Shown: positions 34,109 through 43,665 of the stretch, piece by piece | How positions within the stretch are numbered: position 1 is the first letter of the stretch | Layout of the letters: every line of letters begins with the position of its first letter | Assembly: GCF_022760995.1 (NCBI RefSeq) | Contig: NZ_JAKWJO010000002.1 | Span: 62,001-126,000, forward strand | DNA length: 64,000 nt | Source of the DNA: Dyella sedimenti | GTDB lineage: Bacteria > Pseudomonadota > Gammaproteobacteria > Xanthomonadales > Rhodanobacteraceae | Direction: 5' to 3' | Made by a program: the position numbers and the translations under genes | The notes under the pieces: generated by a model | Databases searched by the model: none | Seen by the model: only the letters and a program-made list of their open reading frames with translations | Told to the model about the DNA's origin: nothing

Positions 34109-36637
34109 TTAGTTTGCATGCTTCTTGGCTGAGGAAGCGTCAACTGGCGCCACTCGATAGTGTCCCTTCGAAACTTTGGCGAGATGGCCACGCCTCAGAG
34201 CCAGTGAAGCGGCCAGGGAAAAGTCCTGCTTCCATTTCTCAATCGAGACATTCACAGGCATGCGGTAGCGCTGAAAGAGCTCAGCGGCCACGGCTGGCAC
34301 ATGAATATCCTTACCTGGCGGCAATAGGTTGATCAGCGAATACACAAACGCCAGCGTTGCTCGATAAGTTCCCCGACCGCCTGACACCTGATCCGCACCT
34401 AGGGGCTCCCTTTGCGCTTCACGCACTGAATACCGTAGTGCAGCACCCGCTGCGAGCGAAAATGGCAGTTCCTGACGGTCAGAAGTCGGGAGCGCCGGAG
34501 GTGGCAACTGCAACAAGCGATCCAGATAAGAGATCTCGTCGAAAGCGGTGTCATCGAGATGCACGTCCTCACTCGAGGACTGGCATATCTCACATTCGAA
34601 AGGTAATTCTGCGTACCTGGGATTTGCTCGCTGCGGCGTCACGCAAATACAAGCCTCACAGTACAGCAGACTGCACGAAACGGCGCCAACACCACCCTCG
34701 GCCACATTCGCGACGGGACTTCCTTTGTAGACTAACCTAAGTGAATCTTGGCGCCAGGAGTACACTGCGGCTGAATAACGGGATGCCAGATAGTCAACCC
34801 AGAACTCCGATAACTCATCCTCAATCTCTACCACCCAAGCGCGCCATTCCGGCAGCCAACCCATTGGCACGGTCTTCAGCTGCAACCATATCGGCTTATG
34901 CTTGGTGCGGACGATCTCGCCAGGAAAGGCATTTTTACGCGCCGACTCCGCCTTTCTAACGTTCTCAGGTGCGCTAAATAAGGTCGCGTGAAACTGGCAT
35001 TGTGGGCCGCGAATGCCGAGTACCTCAGCATCGTAGAGCGCAATGCAGAGGGTCGTCGCCCGCGAATACGCGCAAAACAGCTCGTAATCATCCATCGTTT
35101 GGGCATCGCAAACTACGATAATAGGGGACTCCAAACCGCGAAATCTGGACAAGGTTTCGTATCGAGCCAGATGCGTATACTCGTCTCCACGTGCCCAGCC
35201 ATACTTGCTTAGAACTACAATGTCATGCCGCGCCATTCCTTCGGCGGCAAGGCGAACGAGCGCATTCTTCAAAGCCTCATGCACATCGGAAACAAGGTGT
35301 TCTTCAAGGGCATCCGCCTCCAGTTCACGTGGTATATGTAACTGGTGCGCTGGACGCACCACGGCCTTTAACCGCTGATAGACCGCGTGAGGGGAGCGCA
35401 AGGCAATAGTTAGAGCGTACGGAAAGGTCGTACCCAGGGCATGACAGAGCGTTGCTAGCGAAGATCGGCCTTCCTCAAATGCAAAGACCTGAGTCTCATC
35501 GCAGAAAGCGGCTAGGTGGCGATTTCCATGCCAGTGGCTTAACCAATCGACCCATTCCTTACGGAATGATTGCGCCTCATCTATCAGCAGCGCATCAGCT
35601 TTGTCCAGCAGGCATGCCTCAGCGGCAGAAGTCAGATCGGCAAGGCAACCAGTGTCCAGCCATGCCCGGTCCAATTCACGATCGCCCTGTGTTCGGCCGG
35701 TCGCACCGCGGCAGAACGCATGCCAAGTACTGACACGCAAATGTGCGTGTTGACCAATTTGTCGCCGGATGTAGTCGGCAAGCAATGCGTTGTAAGTCAA
35801 GACAAGAACGGTGCGTTTCGTGTTGATAAGCCGCCGCGCACTTTCAATCAAGACTAAGGTTTTTCCCGTACCGGGCCATCCAGTAATAACTCGATGTTGA
35901 CCGGCCATTACATCGTCTACCACGCTAGATTGCTCAGGGGTCAGTCGCAGCCAGAACTTGTCATCCCAGATTGCCCTTGAGGCCCAGGATGGCGTGCCGT
36001 CGTATGCCGGGCATAGTGTGGTGATGAGTGAAGCCATGCGACTCTTACCGAGGATTCGGGAGCCAAGTGCTTTACGCCAGTAACGCATGATGGAGCCAAT
36101 GCGCGCCCCGATGTTCACCAGCTGAGGTCTATCTACGACGATGGTCTCAGGTGGATCGACGGTGCGATCCGTCAGGGCAGCGCTAACGGTTTGCCCGCGG
36201 AAGTCGCTGTGCGGAAAAACCAAACCGTAGCCAATGCGAAGGCGTAGCGTCGGATCGATGCCCAACCACCTGGCGAGACCGTGCACGTTACGTCTGACCT
36301 GCTCTACCGCGCGGCTCGATGTGGCGCTATCAACATGGACAAATGCGAGCCCTTGAACCTGGTGAACGCCTCCCTTCACCTCCAGCGCCAACACTCCGAG
36401 TTCCGGGTGAATGACGAGGAAGTCTAGTTCACCAGTAACCGCTGACGGCGCTACGCCGGCAAGTTGGTAAGCTGCGCTACTTAGCCACGGCAGACTATGT
36501 ATGACCACGAACTCATCGCTCAACTGGTCTTTAAGTAGATGATAGAGCAGCGTTTCACCTGTGCTGCCGGTAGCAGCAGGTCCGCAAGCAGGAATCATAT
36601 GCGCCAACTGTGAATCTCCCTTTTGCTTCCTTGCCAA
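34109..36637 (-). CDS. NERD-nuclease / SF1 helicase fusion
   Basis: 842 residues. The N-terminal NERD domain (about 20-130: GSTGETLLYHLLKDQL, then GELDFLVIHPELGVLALEVK, giving the D...E-x-K nuclease core) is followed by a UvrD-like helicase: Walker A GWPGTGKT near 255 and Walker B ALLIDEAQS near 352, later RFRGLESPIIVVCDA. The C-terminal 250 residues contain a CxxC...CxxC pair (LYCEACICV, FECEICQSS), perhaps zinc-binding. NERD helicases are linked to DNA processing and phage defence. Single gene, 130 bp upstream (in its direction) of the kinase operon start. Confidence 0.85.
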   Translation of the reverse strand: MARKQKGDSQLAHMIPACGPAATGSTGETLLYHLLKDQLSDEFVVIHSLPWLSSAAYQLAGVAPSAVTGELDFLVIHPELGVLALEVKGGVHQVQGLAFVHVDSATSSRAVEQVRRNVHGLARWLGIDPTLRLRIGYGLVFPHSDFRGQTVSAALTDRTVDPPETIVVDRPQLVNIGARIGSIMRYWRKALGSRILGKSRMASLITTLCPAYDGTPSWASRAIWDDKFWLRLTPEQSSVVDDVMAGQHRVITGWPGTGKTLVLIESARRLINTKRTVLVLTYNALLADYIRRQIGQHAHLRVSTWHAFCRGATGRTQGDRELDRAWLDTGCLADLTSAAEACLLDKADALLIDEAQSFRKEWVDWLSHWHGNRHLAAFCDETQVFAFEEGRSSLATLCHALGTTFPYALTIALRSPHAVYQRLKAVVRPAHQLHIPRELEADALEEHLVSDVHEALKNALVRLAAEGMARHDIVVLSKYGWARGDEYTHLARYETLSRFRGLESPIIVVCDAQTMDDYELFCAYSRATTLCIALYDAEVLGIRGPQCQFHATLFSAPENVRKAESARKNAFPGEIVRTKHKPIWLQLKTVPMGWLPEWRAWVVEIEDELSEFWVDYLASRYSAAVYSWRQDSLRLVYKGSPVANVAEGGVGAVSCSLLYCEACICVTPQRANPRYAELPFECEICQSSSEDVHLDDTAFDEISYLDRLLQLPPPALPTSDRQELPFSLAAGAALRYSVREAQREPLGADQVSGGRGTYRATLAFVYSLINLLPPGKDIHVPAVAAELFQRYRMPVNVSIEKWKQDFSLAASLALRRGHLAKVSKGHYRVAPVDASSAKKHAN

Positions 36638-36821
36638 CGTCGGCTACAACAAGCAACTTATTCAGAAACCAGTAAGTACCGTGCAAACGCAGGCTCGGAG
36701 TTCCACGCGCGTCAGAAATTTGACGCGCATTTACCCGCAGATCCGCAAGCCGAAGACAATATAGCGCCCTCGCTAGCGAGCCTTATAGAGGGAGGGCATA
36801 GGCGTTCGCACTGGCTTTTGA

Positions 36822-37191
36822 GTGCCAGCTACCGTGTCATTTGTTGAAAGCTTCGCAGATCACTACTTGCAGGCATTCAACGAGGACGATGCCACGAAGC
36901 GTGGCTTGCGAATTGCGGAGTTCTTTACCCTGGACACCAAATTCACTGATCCCGGAGCGGTCGTCACGGGTCTCGACTTGCTCAATGAACTAATGGGGCA
37001 TCTGCACCAGCGCTTCCCGGGTTGGAAGTTGTCGCGAGAAGGTGACGTCAAGGTCGTCGGGCATTACGCACGCGTTCCTTGGAAGATGGGTCCAGCAGAC
37101 GGTACAAGCCATGGTTCGCGGCGAGGACGTCACCGAGATTCGTGGCGGAAAGGTCGCCTCGACCGTGGTCTTTGTTCTCTGGATGAAGTGA
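36822..37191 (+). pseudogene. SnoaL/NTF2-like protein, frameshifted
   Basis: From GTG 36822 the first 90 codons read as a SnoaL-like protein (FVESFADHYLQAFNEDDATK, FTDPGAVVTG). At about 37,100 the sense moves to the next frame (QAMVRGEDVTEIRGGKVAST to a TGA at 37189-37191), so one base has been gained. The combined length of about 123 residues fits the family. Confidence 0.7.
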
Positions 37192-37616
37192 ACCCGCGAG
37201 CCCCACCGAACGGGTGGGGCCCGGCCGCCGCGAGTGCACGTATTGGCGCCTTTTGATCCAGCAAGCCGCTGAGAAGGCAGCGCACGGCTCTAATAGGGAG
37301 CCCGATCCGGATCACCACCTGCGCCATGTACGCCATCCCTAGTGACAGGGCCCGAAGCCATAGTTTGCGAAGGACATTTCGCCTTCCTTATTTCGTCAAG
37401 CGCCTGCAGCCCCGGGACCCAGAGAGCAGAGCTGGCTTTGGCTCAGTGCGGGGTGCGATACGCCAGGGCAAGAGAGATGCTGCACGGTTGCGCCGGGATC
37501 AGATGGATCCCGGCGCCACACACTCATGGATGGTCAAACTTAGGAAACGTCCCTCATAGTTTGATTGTTTTGGTCAAACTATGTGAGAACCCGCACTTCA
37601 CCAAGACTGCTTAGAA
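37192..37616. other. 425 bp without a supported gene
   Basis: Short overlapping frames at 37326-37559 and 37342-37614 exist but neither has a convincing protein pattern or ribosome site. Probably decayed DNA at the island boundary. Confidence 0.4.
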
Positions 37617-37665
37617 ATATGGTGGGCCCACCAGGATTCGAACCTGGAACCAAGGGATTATGAGT
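37617..37665. repeat. Left attachment site (tRNA-Ile 3' fragment)
   Basis: Bases 37620-37665 reproduce the 3' half of tRNA-Ile(CAU) on the minus strand, from the CCA end through the anticodon loop (TTATGAG). The 49-bp match to 54920-54968 has one difference. The rest of the tRNA is absent, so this is not a functional tRNA gene. Confidence 0.9.
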
Positions 37666-38184
37666 TCACCAGAAATGCAGCGAACCTTTAGAAATCAGGG
37701 TTAAGCCACGCAAACCTGCTAGAACATGTATTGCTTTAAATACATCAACTTAGCGAATCATGGCGCAACCCTGTAGGTATGCGCGGTGTACTGCCAATGT
37801 ACCGATCAAGCGATATTGCTGTTTGGCGTGTCCCAGTAACCACATTGGCCCACATGCCCCCGTAAGCCCATCGTACGCTGGCACCCCGACAAAGTGGATC
37901 AATCGAACTAATCAGTCGTGCTCATCGCGCCAGCATCTAGACCGCCGCTGGTCCATGAACCGCATTCGGCCAAACGCGGCCCTCTGATGTTTCCGACCAC
38001 GAGGTCACCGTCACCGATGAAGCACTCCACCAGGGGCCTCAACACCTCATGCACCGATCCTCACGTTGTACCCAAGCGCTCGCAGCCCTTTGCTAGTTCG
38101 CATGTTTCGCGGCGGAAATTCATCTGGACGTGCCCAGCCCACGATTTCACCAAGACTACTCAGACCAATGTGTGGGATCGCCCA
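37666..38184. other. About 520 bp without a supported gene
   Basis: Only short shadow-like frames (for example 37760-37987). No domains, RNA genes or repeats recognised. Confidence 0.4.
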
Positions 38185-38378
38185 CTCGTCGCTTCGGATA
38201 GCCACCACGCTTGTTCTTGTGTGATACGCGACTACGTTCGACGCCACGGCCGCTTGCCAGAAATCATTGTCGTTGATCACGGCAGTGAGTTTGAGTCGGT
38301 CTACTTCAAAGCACTTCTCGCTAGGTACGGAGTTACGAAACACGAACGGCCACCTCACGACCCCCGCTTCGGCGGGCG
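38185..38378 (+). pseudogene. DDE transposase fragment (Mu/TnsB-like integrase core)
   Basis: The frame reads CVIRDYVRRHGRLPEIIVVD then HGSEFESVYFKALLARYGVT and ERPPHDPRFG, the middle of an rve-type integrase core with the second catalytic Asp in VVDHG. Both ends of the transposase are missing, and the frame changes character at about 38,378 next to the serine-hydrolase fragment. Confidence 0.7.
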
Positions 38379-38399
38379 CGCCTGCGCGTCCATGATGAG

Positions 38400-38617
38400 T
38401 CCGGGTCGCTTGATCACCGAATGTTTGGCGCCCTTGGCGGTGAGCTGGTAGGACCACAGGCCGTCACTGTACTCGTCCAGCCCGGGCTTAATCATCTGTT
38501 GCAACGTTTCGGGCGCGATCAGCCGGCCAGCGAACAGGGCATGGGCAAACTTCAGCAGGTCGCCCGTGGTGGCATACTTGGCGTCGGCGGCGTACCGGTT
38601 TTTTGGATACACCGACA
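38400..38617 (-). pseudogene. Serine beta-lactamase-like hydrolase fragment
   Basis: About 70 codons (YAADAKYATTGDLLKFAHAL, PETLQQMIKPGLDEYSDGLW) typical of the C-terminal region of PF00144 class-C-like serine hydrolases. The catalytic SxxK and YxN parts are absent. It meets the transposase fragment tail to tail. Confidence 0.7.
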
Positions 38618-38618
38618 C

Positions 38619-39125
38619 ATCCCAGGACAGGACTTTTCTATCGTCGGGATACTAATATGTATCCGCGAGTCGATCCACGATATCACCGTGATGAGGCACG
38701 CCGCTGTCGATAATGTGCAGCGGGCCACGATGTCAGCCCAAAAGAGATCAACCTCTCCATGCTCGCGTCTAACCCGCGACCTTGCTTTCAGCGCAAAAGA
38801 CGCTCTGGAAGGACTGGGTGTCATGAACGGTGTGTCAGCCGCTTTCCGCGTGGTAGGCGGTATCCGCTTCACATCCATCTGGCCGCTACGCGCCACTTGC
38901 AAGTCCAGGCTGCCGTGGTGTCAGTGAAAACCTCGCCATTCGTCAACATCGGCCCCCCGGATCTTTGCGATGATGCCAAGATACCCACCGGCAGTGCTCT
39001 ACTGACTTCCAGCTTGGCGTGAGCTTCCGCTCGCGAGATGCCACGTCGGCGCAGGCCCCGGCAACCAGGGAATAGGACGACCAAGGCGCGACTCGACAGA
39101 CCATGACTATGATGGAGGAAGTGAC
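38619..39125. other. About 500 bp without a supported gene
   Basis: Contains only unconvincing frames on both strands. The last 20 bp hold the ribosome site of the small gene that follows. Confidence 0.4.
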
Positions 39126-39230
39126 ATGAGCAAGGGTATGGATTCGAAGAAATCCGACAAGAAGAAGCCGGCGAAGACGATGAAAGAAAAGAAGGCGGCC
39201 AAGCAGGAAAAGAAGCGGAACGCGAAGTAA
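39126..39230 (+). CDS. 34-residue lysine-rich small protein
   Basis: ATG 39126 with GGAGGAAG at -6, stop TAA at 39228-39230. The product is about 44% lysine (MSKGMDSKKSDKKKPAKTMK, then EKKAAKQEKKRNAK), highly basic and probably disordered. Similar tiny Lys-rich proteins are known to me from xanthomonads, without an assigned role. Nucleic-acid or ribosome binding is a plausible guess. Confidence 0.7.
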   Translation: MSKGMDSKKSDKKKPAKTMKEKKAAKQEKKRNAK

Positions 39231-40312
39231 GCAGGCACCTCTGCCCCGAAGCGCCCGCTTTCAGGGTGTCTTGCGGAGATGGTTTCTCGTTCGAGCGCAG
39301 GCATTTGACGGCGCTAACGCCTGCGTCCAACCGATAGTGTCGAAAAAATCGCTTCCGAAATTTCGGGCCTCTCGAAGCCCGAAGCCCGAAGCATCGGCCA
39401 CGACAATCGCTTCCCGGCGAGTTCGAAGCGAAACATCTCGAAGAATCGAACCGTCGTGGGCGCCGCGCGCGATAATTCGCGCCCCATTTTTCTTGGCCAG
39501 GCATTTTCAGCACCATCGACCCGAAACGCACATGGCGGACTGCCCTGCCTCTTTCGAGGATCTCGGCGCGCCGTTGGCGTCCGCCAACTGAATAAGTAAC
39601 AGACGTAGCCGTATGATGGGTGTCCCACACAGGGAGTCATACGAATATGACGGCGAATCCCGATCCGACCGCGGAAGGCCTGCTTCGCTATAGGGCAACG
39701 AAGGGATTCTTTGACCTTGCCGAATTCTTTCTAGTACGCAAGGGAGCGTCTCGACTTGTGCCATGTCGATGTAGATCCGGTTGTCTCGATCCTTGCATGG
39801 GTGGGTGTGGCTGTCAGGCGTGCGCCTGGCGGTCGGCAGCGGATGGCCAACCATCGAAGAGAGATTGGTTGCAACTTTGAGCTGCGGGAGAGCCGTGCAC
39901 GGCAGCTCCCTGAGCGCCAGGGAAGCGTCTCCGTTGCCTGAGCTCGGGCAATGTCCGCCTTTGGCCGGAAGCGGGCGTTGCGACGACACAAGAATTTCGG
40001 ATCGAAGGTAGTCCGCGAGTTCTGGCTGTGTGTGGATTCTAGTCCCGCCACCGAAGCAACTCATTACGTTGAAGCAGGATCACAACAGCCCCGGAGATGA
40101 CCAGGGATTTCATCTCGGTTTGCTGGCTGCGCCGTCAAGAAAGCGCATTTGGCAAGGCCGTGACACGCGCCTTCACTCTGCCCGCTGAGGCCTAAGGGGA
40201 TGGCTTCGCATGCAACCACCTTGCCCAAGGTGTCGATATCTTTGCGATGACCGACCTTGCAAGACACGACGACCCGCCTACGACGGCCTGCCTGTATCAG
40301 AGGACTAGCATC
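39231..40312. other. About 1.1 kb without a firmly supported gene
   Basis: One candidate is a frameshifted gene: ATG 39647 (GGGAG upstream) starts MTANPDPTAEGLLRYRATKG, and a different frame from about 39,750 to 39,941 reads VDPVVSILAWVGVAV. The two together could be a dead small gene. Otherwise nothing is visible. Confidence 0.3.
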
Positions 40313-40756
40313 ATGAAAGTGCTCGTTGCCGCCGCCTTCCTCCTGGGGGCCACCTCGACGTGTTGGGCGCAGCAGACGAGCTCAACGGATGAGTACCATC
40401 GAGGTTATCTCTGGGCTCAAATACATGACGTCGACAACACTTCGACCTGCGTCGGTATATCCGAGTCTTTCAGCGAGGGGTGTGCAGCCTTCGTCGCAGA
40501 TAAGCGCATGTCCATATTGGGGGATGGAAGGTCGACTATGCCACCCTCGACAAATTCCACCCCTGGAGGCAGCCTGCACGACCGCAAGGATGCCTGTGCA
40601 GCGTCCATCCGACTGGAGCAAGCGTCCAATCAATTGGCGCGCTGTGCCATAAGTCCCGAACCCAGTGATGGCTGCGTAAGCGAATATCGCGATGTTCGCG
40701 ATACCTTCAGCCGCTACTCGAGCATGTCGCACAGCGCTGGCGAGGCGTGCAAGTAG
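40313..40756 (+). CDS. Exported small hypothetical protein
   Basis: 147 residues from ATG 40313. Signal peptide VLVAAAFLLGATSTCWA (cleavage near 19-21). The mature part has eight cysteines, suggesting disulfides and a periplasmic place (GYLWAQIHDVDNTSTC, SFSEGCAAFVADK, then CAASIRLE, ARCAIS, DGCVSE, GEACK). The middle, about residues 65-85, is poorly ordered in pattern and could reflect a compensated frameshift. Family not recognised. Confidence 0.55.
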   Translation: MKVLVAAAFLLGATSTCWAQQTSSTDEYHRGYLWAQIHDVDNTSTCVGISESFSEGCAAFVADKRMSILGDGRSTMPPSTNSTPGGSLHDRKDACAASIRLEQASNQLARCAISPEPSDGCVSEYRDVRDTFSRYSSMSHSAGEACK

Positions 40757-40920
40757 GCAAGCTGGATTTCCATCATCGTTGGGGCCGGGAAAGATGATGG
40801 AACCTGTAGCTCAGGCGAGGCAAACCTCGTCATCAATTCGATGATCAGCCATCCAGCCGGCAGCAACTCGCCAGTGTTGGAGGAAAGGGATGCACCCTCG
40901 TCATGCAGTTAGAAAGGCAC

Positions 40921-41142
40921 CTAGCTGGTTTGGACCCACGCAAACTCAATGTCATCCTGAACGGCCTCGTTGATCTCGCCGTCCGGAACGCCCAGAAGTT
41001 CGTTGATGCGTCCATGTCGCATGCCGAAGAAGATGCCGCTACGCCGGAAGGTGGCGGTCCACGTGACGCGATCAGGGTTGGCGCGCTCGTAATCACCTTC
41101 GTACGTAAAGCCGTTGGTGGTCTTGCCGGAAATACTGGTCAT
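40921..41142 (-). CDS. Small orphan protein, family 1 copy a (73 aa)
   Basis: ATG 41142 with AAAGGAAG upstream. The product has GKTTNGFTYEGDYERA, VTWTATFRRSG and GMRHGRI. The pattern NGF-x-Y, V-x-W-x-A-T-[FY]-R-R-x-G, G-x-RHGR recurs in the products at 45685-45921 and, more loosely, at 46384-46608. No known domain recognised; likely an all-beta small protein. Confidence 0.65.
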   Translation of the reverse strand: MTSISGKTTNGFTYEGDYERANPDRVTWTATFRRSGIFFGMRHGRINELLGVPDGEINEAVQDDIEFAWVQTS

Positions 41143-41236
41143 GATGGCTTCCTTTGGGGTAGATCGTCTTTGCGCCTTCCGTCCCTGGATGGGGGCCGGC
41201 GTGGAAAGGTCGAGCGTTGTTGGCCAGCGACTACCG

Positions 41237-41515
41237 TCAGCGATTGGCAAGCTCAGCGTTTAGGCAGGGCGCACCGTCGTCGTCCATACGATCGGCGTCC
41301 AAGTCTAGGCGGTTTTTGGGGGACTCCAGCAAGTCGACCTTCGGCACGACTTCACTTCGTCGTGCTGTAGCCTTGGCTCGCGGCGAGGCCACCGATGCGT
41401 CGTACCCCGGAAACCAGCGATTGCGCTGCTCGTTGTCTACAGCCTCGGAAAGGGGCTGGAAGTGCAGCTTATGAGGGTGGAAGTAGAGCGAATTCGTTTG
41501 ATTGATGATGTACAT
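41237..41515 (-). CDS. Small orphan protein, family 2 copy a (92 aa)
   Basis: ATG 41515. The first half (NSLYFHPHKLHFQPL, then RWFPGYDASV) resembles the product of 41690-41917 (GVYFIPPRLY, then RWLPGYYSAV). The C-terminal 45 residues are charged and unlike the other copy. Ribosome site is weak (GAGGC). No function known. Confidence 0.5.
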   Translation of the reverse strand: MYIINQTNSLYFHPHKLHFQPLSEAVDNEQRNRWFPGYDASVASPRAKATARRSEVVPKVDLLESPKNRLDLDADRMDDDGAPCLNAELANR

Positions 41516-41689
41516 GGAGTTGCCTCGAGTGTCGACCTGCATCCCTCAGGTCTAAGCAAGCGCTAGCCCGCGGCTCCGGCCAAGGCGGATAAAACTCAGA
41601 GGCCTTGCAAGAAAAACTACAGATAGTCTGAGGCAGCCGAAGCGGGTCTAACGAAGCCCCGGTGCACGATCAACATGCGCTTTCTTCTG

Positions 41690-41917
41690 TTACGCCGCTG
41701 TAAGGTGTCGCCAGGATGCTGGCCCGACTTTCTGCGAAGTCGCGCCTACCGGTTGCTCACCTGCTTCCACGTGCGCCAGCACTCTCAACCATCGAATTGA
41801 GCTGAGATCTGCGACCTCCTGGCGCACCACGTAGACAGCGCTGTAATAGCCGGGCAGCCACCGATCGGGGCATTGGCGGTCATAGAGCCTGGGAGGAATG
41901 AAATACACGCCGTTCAT
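41690..41917 (-). CDS. Small orphan protein, family 2 copy b (75 aa)
   Basis: ATG 41917 with CAGGTG at -7. Shares YF-x-P-x-x-L and RW-x-PGY with the gene at 41237-41515. The rest (SSIRWLRVLAHVEAGEQPVG) has no recognised domain. An in-frame start at 42277 would add 120 residues of non-protein-like sequence and was not used. Confidence 0.6.
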   Translation of the reverse strand: MNGVYFIPPRLYDRQCPDRWLPGYYSAVYVVRQEVADLSSIRWLRVLAHVEAGEQPVGATSQKVGPASWRHLTAA

Positions 41918-42297
41918 AAATTCACCTGGAGTATGGCTCGCGTCAAACGAGCGTAGGCGGACCGCAGTCCGCAACTCCAGCAAGACAAGAACCGGAGATG
42001 AATCAAAGGGCGTCAGGGAAAGTGACGCGCGATTGAGGCGCGGGGAATGAGTTCCAGAAGATTCAGCGCCCGGCGAGCGTGCGCCACTCACTGTGACGAG
42101 GACGTGCGGTCTGTCGACAGACAATTGTGTCGGTTCTTTCGCCATGTCTTGGGGCGTCGACTTAGAAGGTGTGTGATCACTAGATCGCCCTATTGAACGG
42201 ACGAATGAGAGTTGCTTTGTATTGCATTGCCTATGGAGCGATGGAGCCCAGTACGCCGGGCATCTCGCCTGACTCATTCAGGCACATCACTCTCAGC
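41918..42297. promoter_or_regulatory. About 380 bp intergenic, before the duplicated leader
   Basis: Presumably holds the promoter of the small gene at 41690-41917. No motif recognised. Confidence 0.3.
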
Positions 42298-42541
42298 TAA
42301 CAACCACACGCGCATGCTGCTCGGGCGCCAGGAATGAAAGTCTCCTCCTTGGCAGGCGTCTCAGTTACGCGGTCCTCTCCCTAACGCCATCTGAGTTCTT
42401 CTCCGGTCTGCATCGGAGGTCGCGGCTTCGGTCGCTCCAAATCCGCCACGCGGATCACAACTCAAGGCAAATTCATGTCCATTCATGATTCCAACATTTC
42501 TCGCGTTCCTGGCAAGAACATCGTCGAGACAGCAGCCGCCA
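42298..42541. repeat. Duplicated segment, copy 1 (fasciclin leader and start)
   Basis: About 244 bp repeated at 47207-47455 in the same direction with many substitutions. Both include CGCATGCTGCT, GAAAGTCTCCTCC, CAG-CGTCTCAG, and the first 22 codons of the fasciclin-like gene. Confidence 0.85.
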
Positions 42542-42927
42542 ACGGCTCGTTCCATACGCTTAGCAAGGCTCTCGAAGCGGCAGGACTCACTAACGTCCTG
42601 AAAGGTACGGGCCCTTACACCGTGTTTGCGCCGACGGATGCGGCGTTCAAAAAACTCCCGAAGGGCACACTGGAAAACTGGCTGAAGCCAGAAAACAAAG
42701 CGGAGTTGATCTCTGTACTGAAGTACCACGTGCTGCCGGGCCGGGCATCGGTCGTTGAGGTCGGGAAACTGACCGCGCCGAAGATGCTGCAGGGCCAGAC
42801 TGCAGCGATCACAAAGGACGGTGACAAGCTCAGTATTGGCGGCGCCACCATCACGGGGCCGGACATCGCCTCGAGCAACGGCATCATCCATGCGATCGAT
42901 GCGGTAATCGTGCCCACTAAGCACTAA
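42475..42927 (+). CDS. Fasciclin (FAS1) domain protein
   Basis: 150 residues forming one FAS1 domain: KNIVETAAANGSFHTLSKAL, GPYTVFAPTDAAFKKLPKGT (H1 box), YHVLPGRASV, and NGIIHAIDAVIVP (H2 box). No signal peptide is seen, unusual for this mostly exported family, so it may be cytoplasmic, or the start may lie elsewhere. FAS1 domains mediate adhesion in many organisms. ATG 42475 conserved with the decayed copy at 47389. Confidence 0.9.
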   Translation: MSIHDSNISRVPGKNIVETAAANGSFHTLSKALEAAGLTNVLKGTGPYTVFAPTDAAFKKLPKGTLENWLKPENKAELISVLKYHVLPGRASVVEVGKLTAPKMLQGQTAAITKDGDKLSIGGATITGPDIASSNGIIHAIDAVIVPTKH

Positions 42928-43008
42928 CGACAGGATCTTGTGGTGGGGACCGCTCCACCACAAGACGCCATACGGATATGGGGTCGGATGACACTTGCCT
43001 GGAAGAGG

Positions 43009-43485
43009 CTAGTGCCGAGAGTGCGGCCCTAGGGCGTCACTACCTCTCGTGGCACAAATAGCTCGCTCGACATCCACGGCAGAGCCGGTGCTGTATTCCG
43101 GCCACAAGAGCGGATTCTCTGTGGGGACGCTTGCATCCAGCAGTTCAATCGATGTCGCGTCAACGAGTTCCATGAGATGACGAACATCGTCAACGGGCAT
43201 TTCATCGTCCAACGCCACCGTAACCACAGTGTGGCCCATCTGTGCCGGCCCGGGAGGATGGCTCGGTGATCGAAGCTCCGATGCATTCTGGCCTTCTCGA
43301 TGGCCCTGATGACTGATATGGGACACAACAGATGTCGGCGCACTTGAACTTGCGGCTGAGTTTCCTACGCTCTCATCCACACAAGCCAGCACATGCGCGC
43401 GTCGCACGCCCCTTGCCAACAGCTTGTTGATAACGGACGCGGCTGCAAACTGACTATCAAATTTAGCAACAATGAGGTTGGACAT
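43009..43485 (-). CDS. Hypothetical protein, YflT-like pattern (158 aa)
   Basis: ATG 43485 with GAGGATAT upstream. Starts SNLIVAKFDSQFAAASVINK, then ARGVRRAHVLACVDES, a linker rich in Ser/His, and TVVTVALDDEMPVDDVRHLM with ATSIELLDASVP. This two-strand-helix pattern recalls ferredoxin-fold stress proteins of the YflT type; the resemblance is loose. It is divergent from a small plus-strand gene. Confidence 0.6.
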   Translation of the reverse strand: MSNLIVAKFDSQFAAASVINKLLARGVRRAHVLACVDESVGNSAASSSAPTSVVSHISHQGHREGQNASELRSPSHPPGPAQMGHTVVTVALDDEMPVDDVRHLMELVDATSIELLDASVPTENPLLWPEYSTGSAVDVERAICATRGSDALGPHSRH

Positions 43486-43665
43486 ACTCGGATATCCTCG
43501 TTGGCAATACGCGTGGCCATGCTACGTCATCGCCTGGAATCGTTCCGTGAGAGCCTCATTACGCGTAACGTCAGGCGAGAAATCTGGGAAATTGCTGCGC
43601 AACGGCGGCTGGACATCCTGCTAATGCATGGACGGCAACACGACTTCGAACTACTGAGGTGCGCC

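Noticed and set aside
37326..37614. Overlapping small frames next to the left attachment site
   Set aside because: No ribosome site or recognisable pattern; HTHGWSN-like text hints at a cupin end but is too little to call.
37620..37665. Second tRNA-Ile gene
   Set aside because: Only the 3' half matches; the D arm and acceptor 5' strand are absent. It is an attachment-site remnant.
39507..40064. 185-codon minus-strand frame
   Set aside because: Composition unlike a protein, no ribosome site, and it spans regions with different apparent coding sense.
41918..42277. N-terminal extension of the small gene at 41690-41917
   Set aside because: The added 120 residues look random, and ATG 41917 has a good ribosome site and matches its paralogue's start.
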